From an uncultured Kordiimonas sp. (lineage in GTDB: Bacteria > Pseudomonadota > Alphaproteobacteria > Sphingomonadales > Kordiimonadaceae): a stretch of DNA of 64,000 bases. Position numbers and translations under genes: made by a program. Under the pieces are notes generated by a model. It was not told the origin of the DNA, did not search any database, and saw nothing but the letters and a program-made list of their open reading frames with translations. The stretch's first letter is position 1. Each line of letters opens with the position of its first letter. Below are positions 63,740 through 64,000 of the stretch, in pieces. The stretch lies in the NCBI GenBank assembly GCA_947492375.1, contig CANLMI010000002.1:62001-126000 (forward strand), in the 5' to 3' direction.

Positions 63740-63968
63740 TCTCATACAATAAAATACAAAATATAATAAACAATAACACGACTAGTAAAAGCATCATTTT
63801 GCGGATAGAGCAGCAAGACATAATCATACCCATTAAAAAATGTATAAGTTTTAACTACTTAAAATTTTTTTTAACAATTTTATATAAACTACTGAGGTAA
63901 ACTTTGATCTTTGTCGTCTTAATATTCGCACGGGAAAATAAAAAACAAACTGATATATTGGGATCGAG

Positions 63969-64000
63969 ATGAAAGCGTTAATCATAGACAATGAGGATTT
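63969..64000 (+). CDS. Truncated CDS, probable response-regulator receiver start
   Basis: MKALIIDNEDF resembles a receiver-domain beta1/acidic pocket; runs off the window. Confidence 0.45.
   Translation, partial: MKALIIDNED

Overview
The window is a gene-dense alphaproteobacterial chromosomal segment. Protein-level resemblance suggests a marine, Kordiimonas-like or sphingomonad-like background, but taxonomy is not proven from sequence alone. Most of it is housekeeping: petABC (cytochrome bc1), trmL, hemF, CCA-adding enzyme, groES-groEL with a perfect CIRCE operator, pyrC, metF plus a split metH, mlaA, ettA, an F0 ATP synthase operon, smc, dciA-like, mutY, ccrM and rnhB. A large TonB-dependent receptor and a truncated response regulator lie at the right end. 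No rRNA, tRNA, CRISPR array, transposase or prophage was recognised. Two accessory loci between 10.7 and 17.1 kb stand out. (1) A CqsA/LqsA-like alpha-hydroxyketone autoinducer synthase is divergent from a CqsS-like six-TM sensor kinase without a receiver domain, followed by an LqsR-like response regulator with an enlarged receiver and an uncharacterised C-terminal domain. This is a Legionella Lqs / Vibrio Cqs type quorum-sensing module in an alphaproteobacterial context. (2) Directly downstream is a compact putative graspetide-type RiPP locus: a 52-aa precursor with an acidic, Cys-containing C-terminal core, a perfect hairpin, then an MvdD-like ATP-grasp ligase. Other notable signals are a dense GANTC cluster (8 sites in about 128 bp) in the rnhB-ccrM intergenic region, immediately upstream of the likely ccrM start, and tandem AT-rich palindromes upstream of an ArsR-methyltransferase fusion gene that heads the metF/metH cluster.
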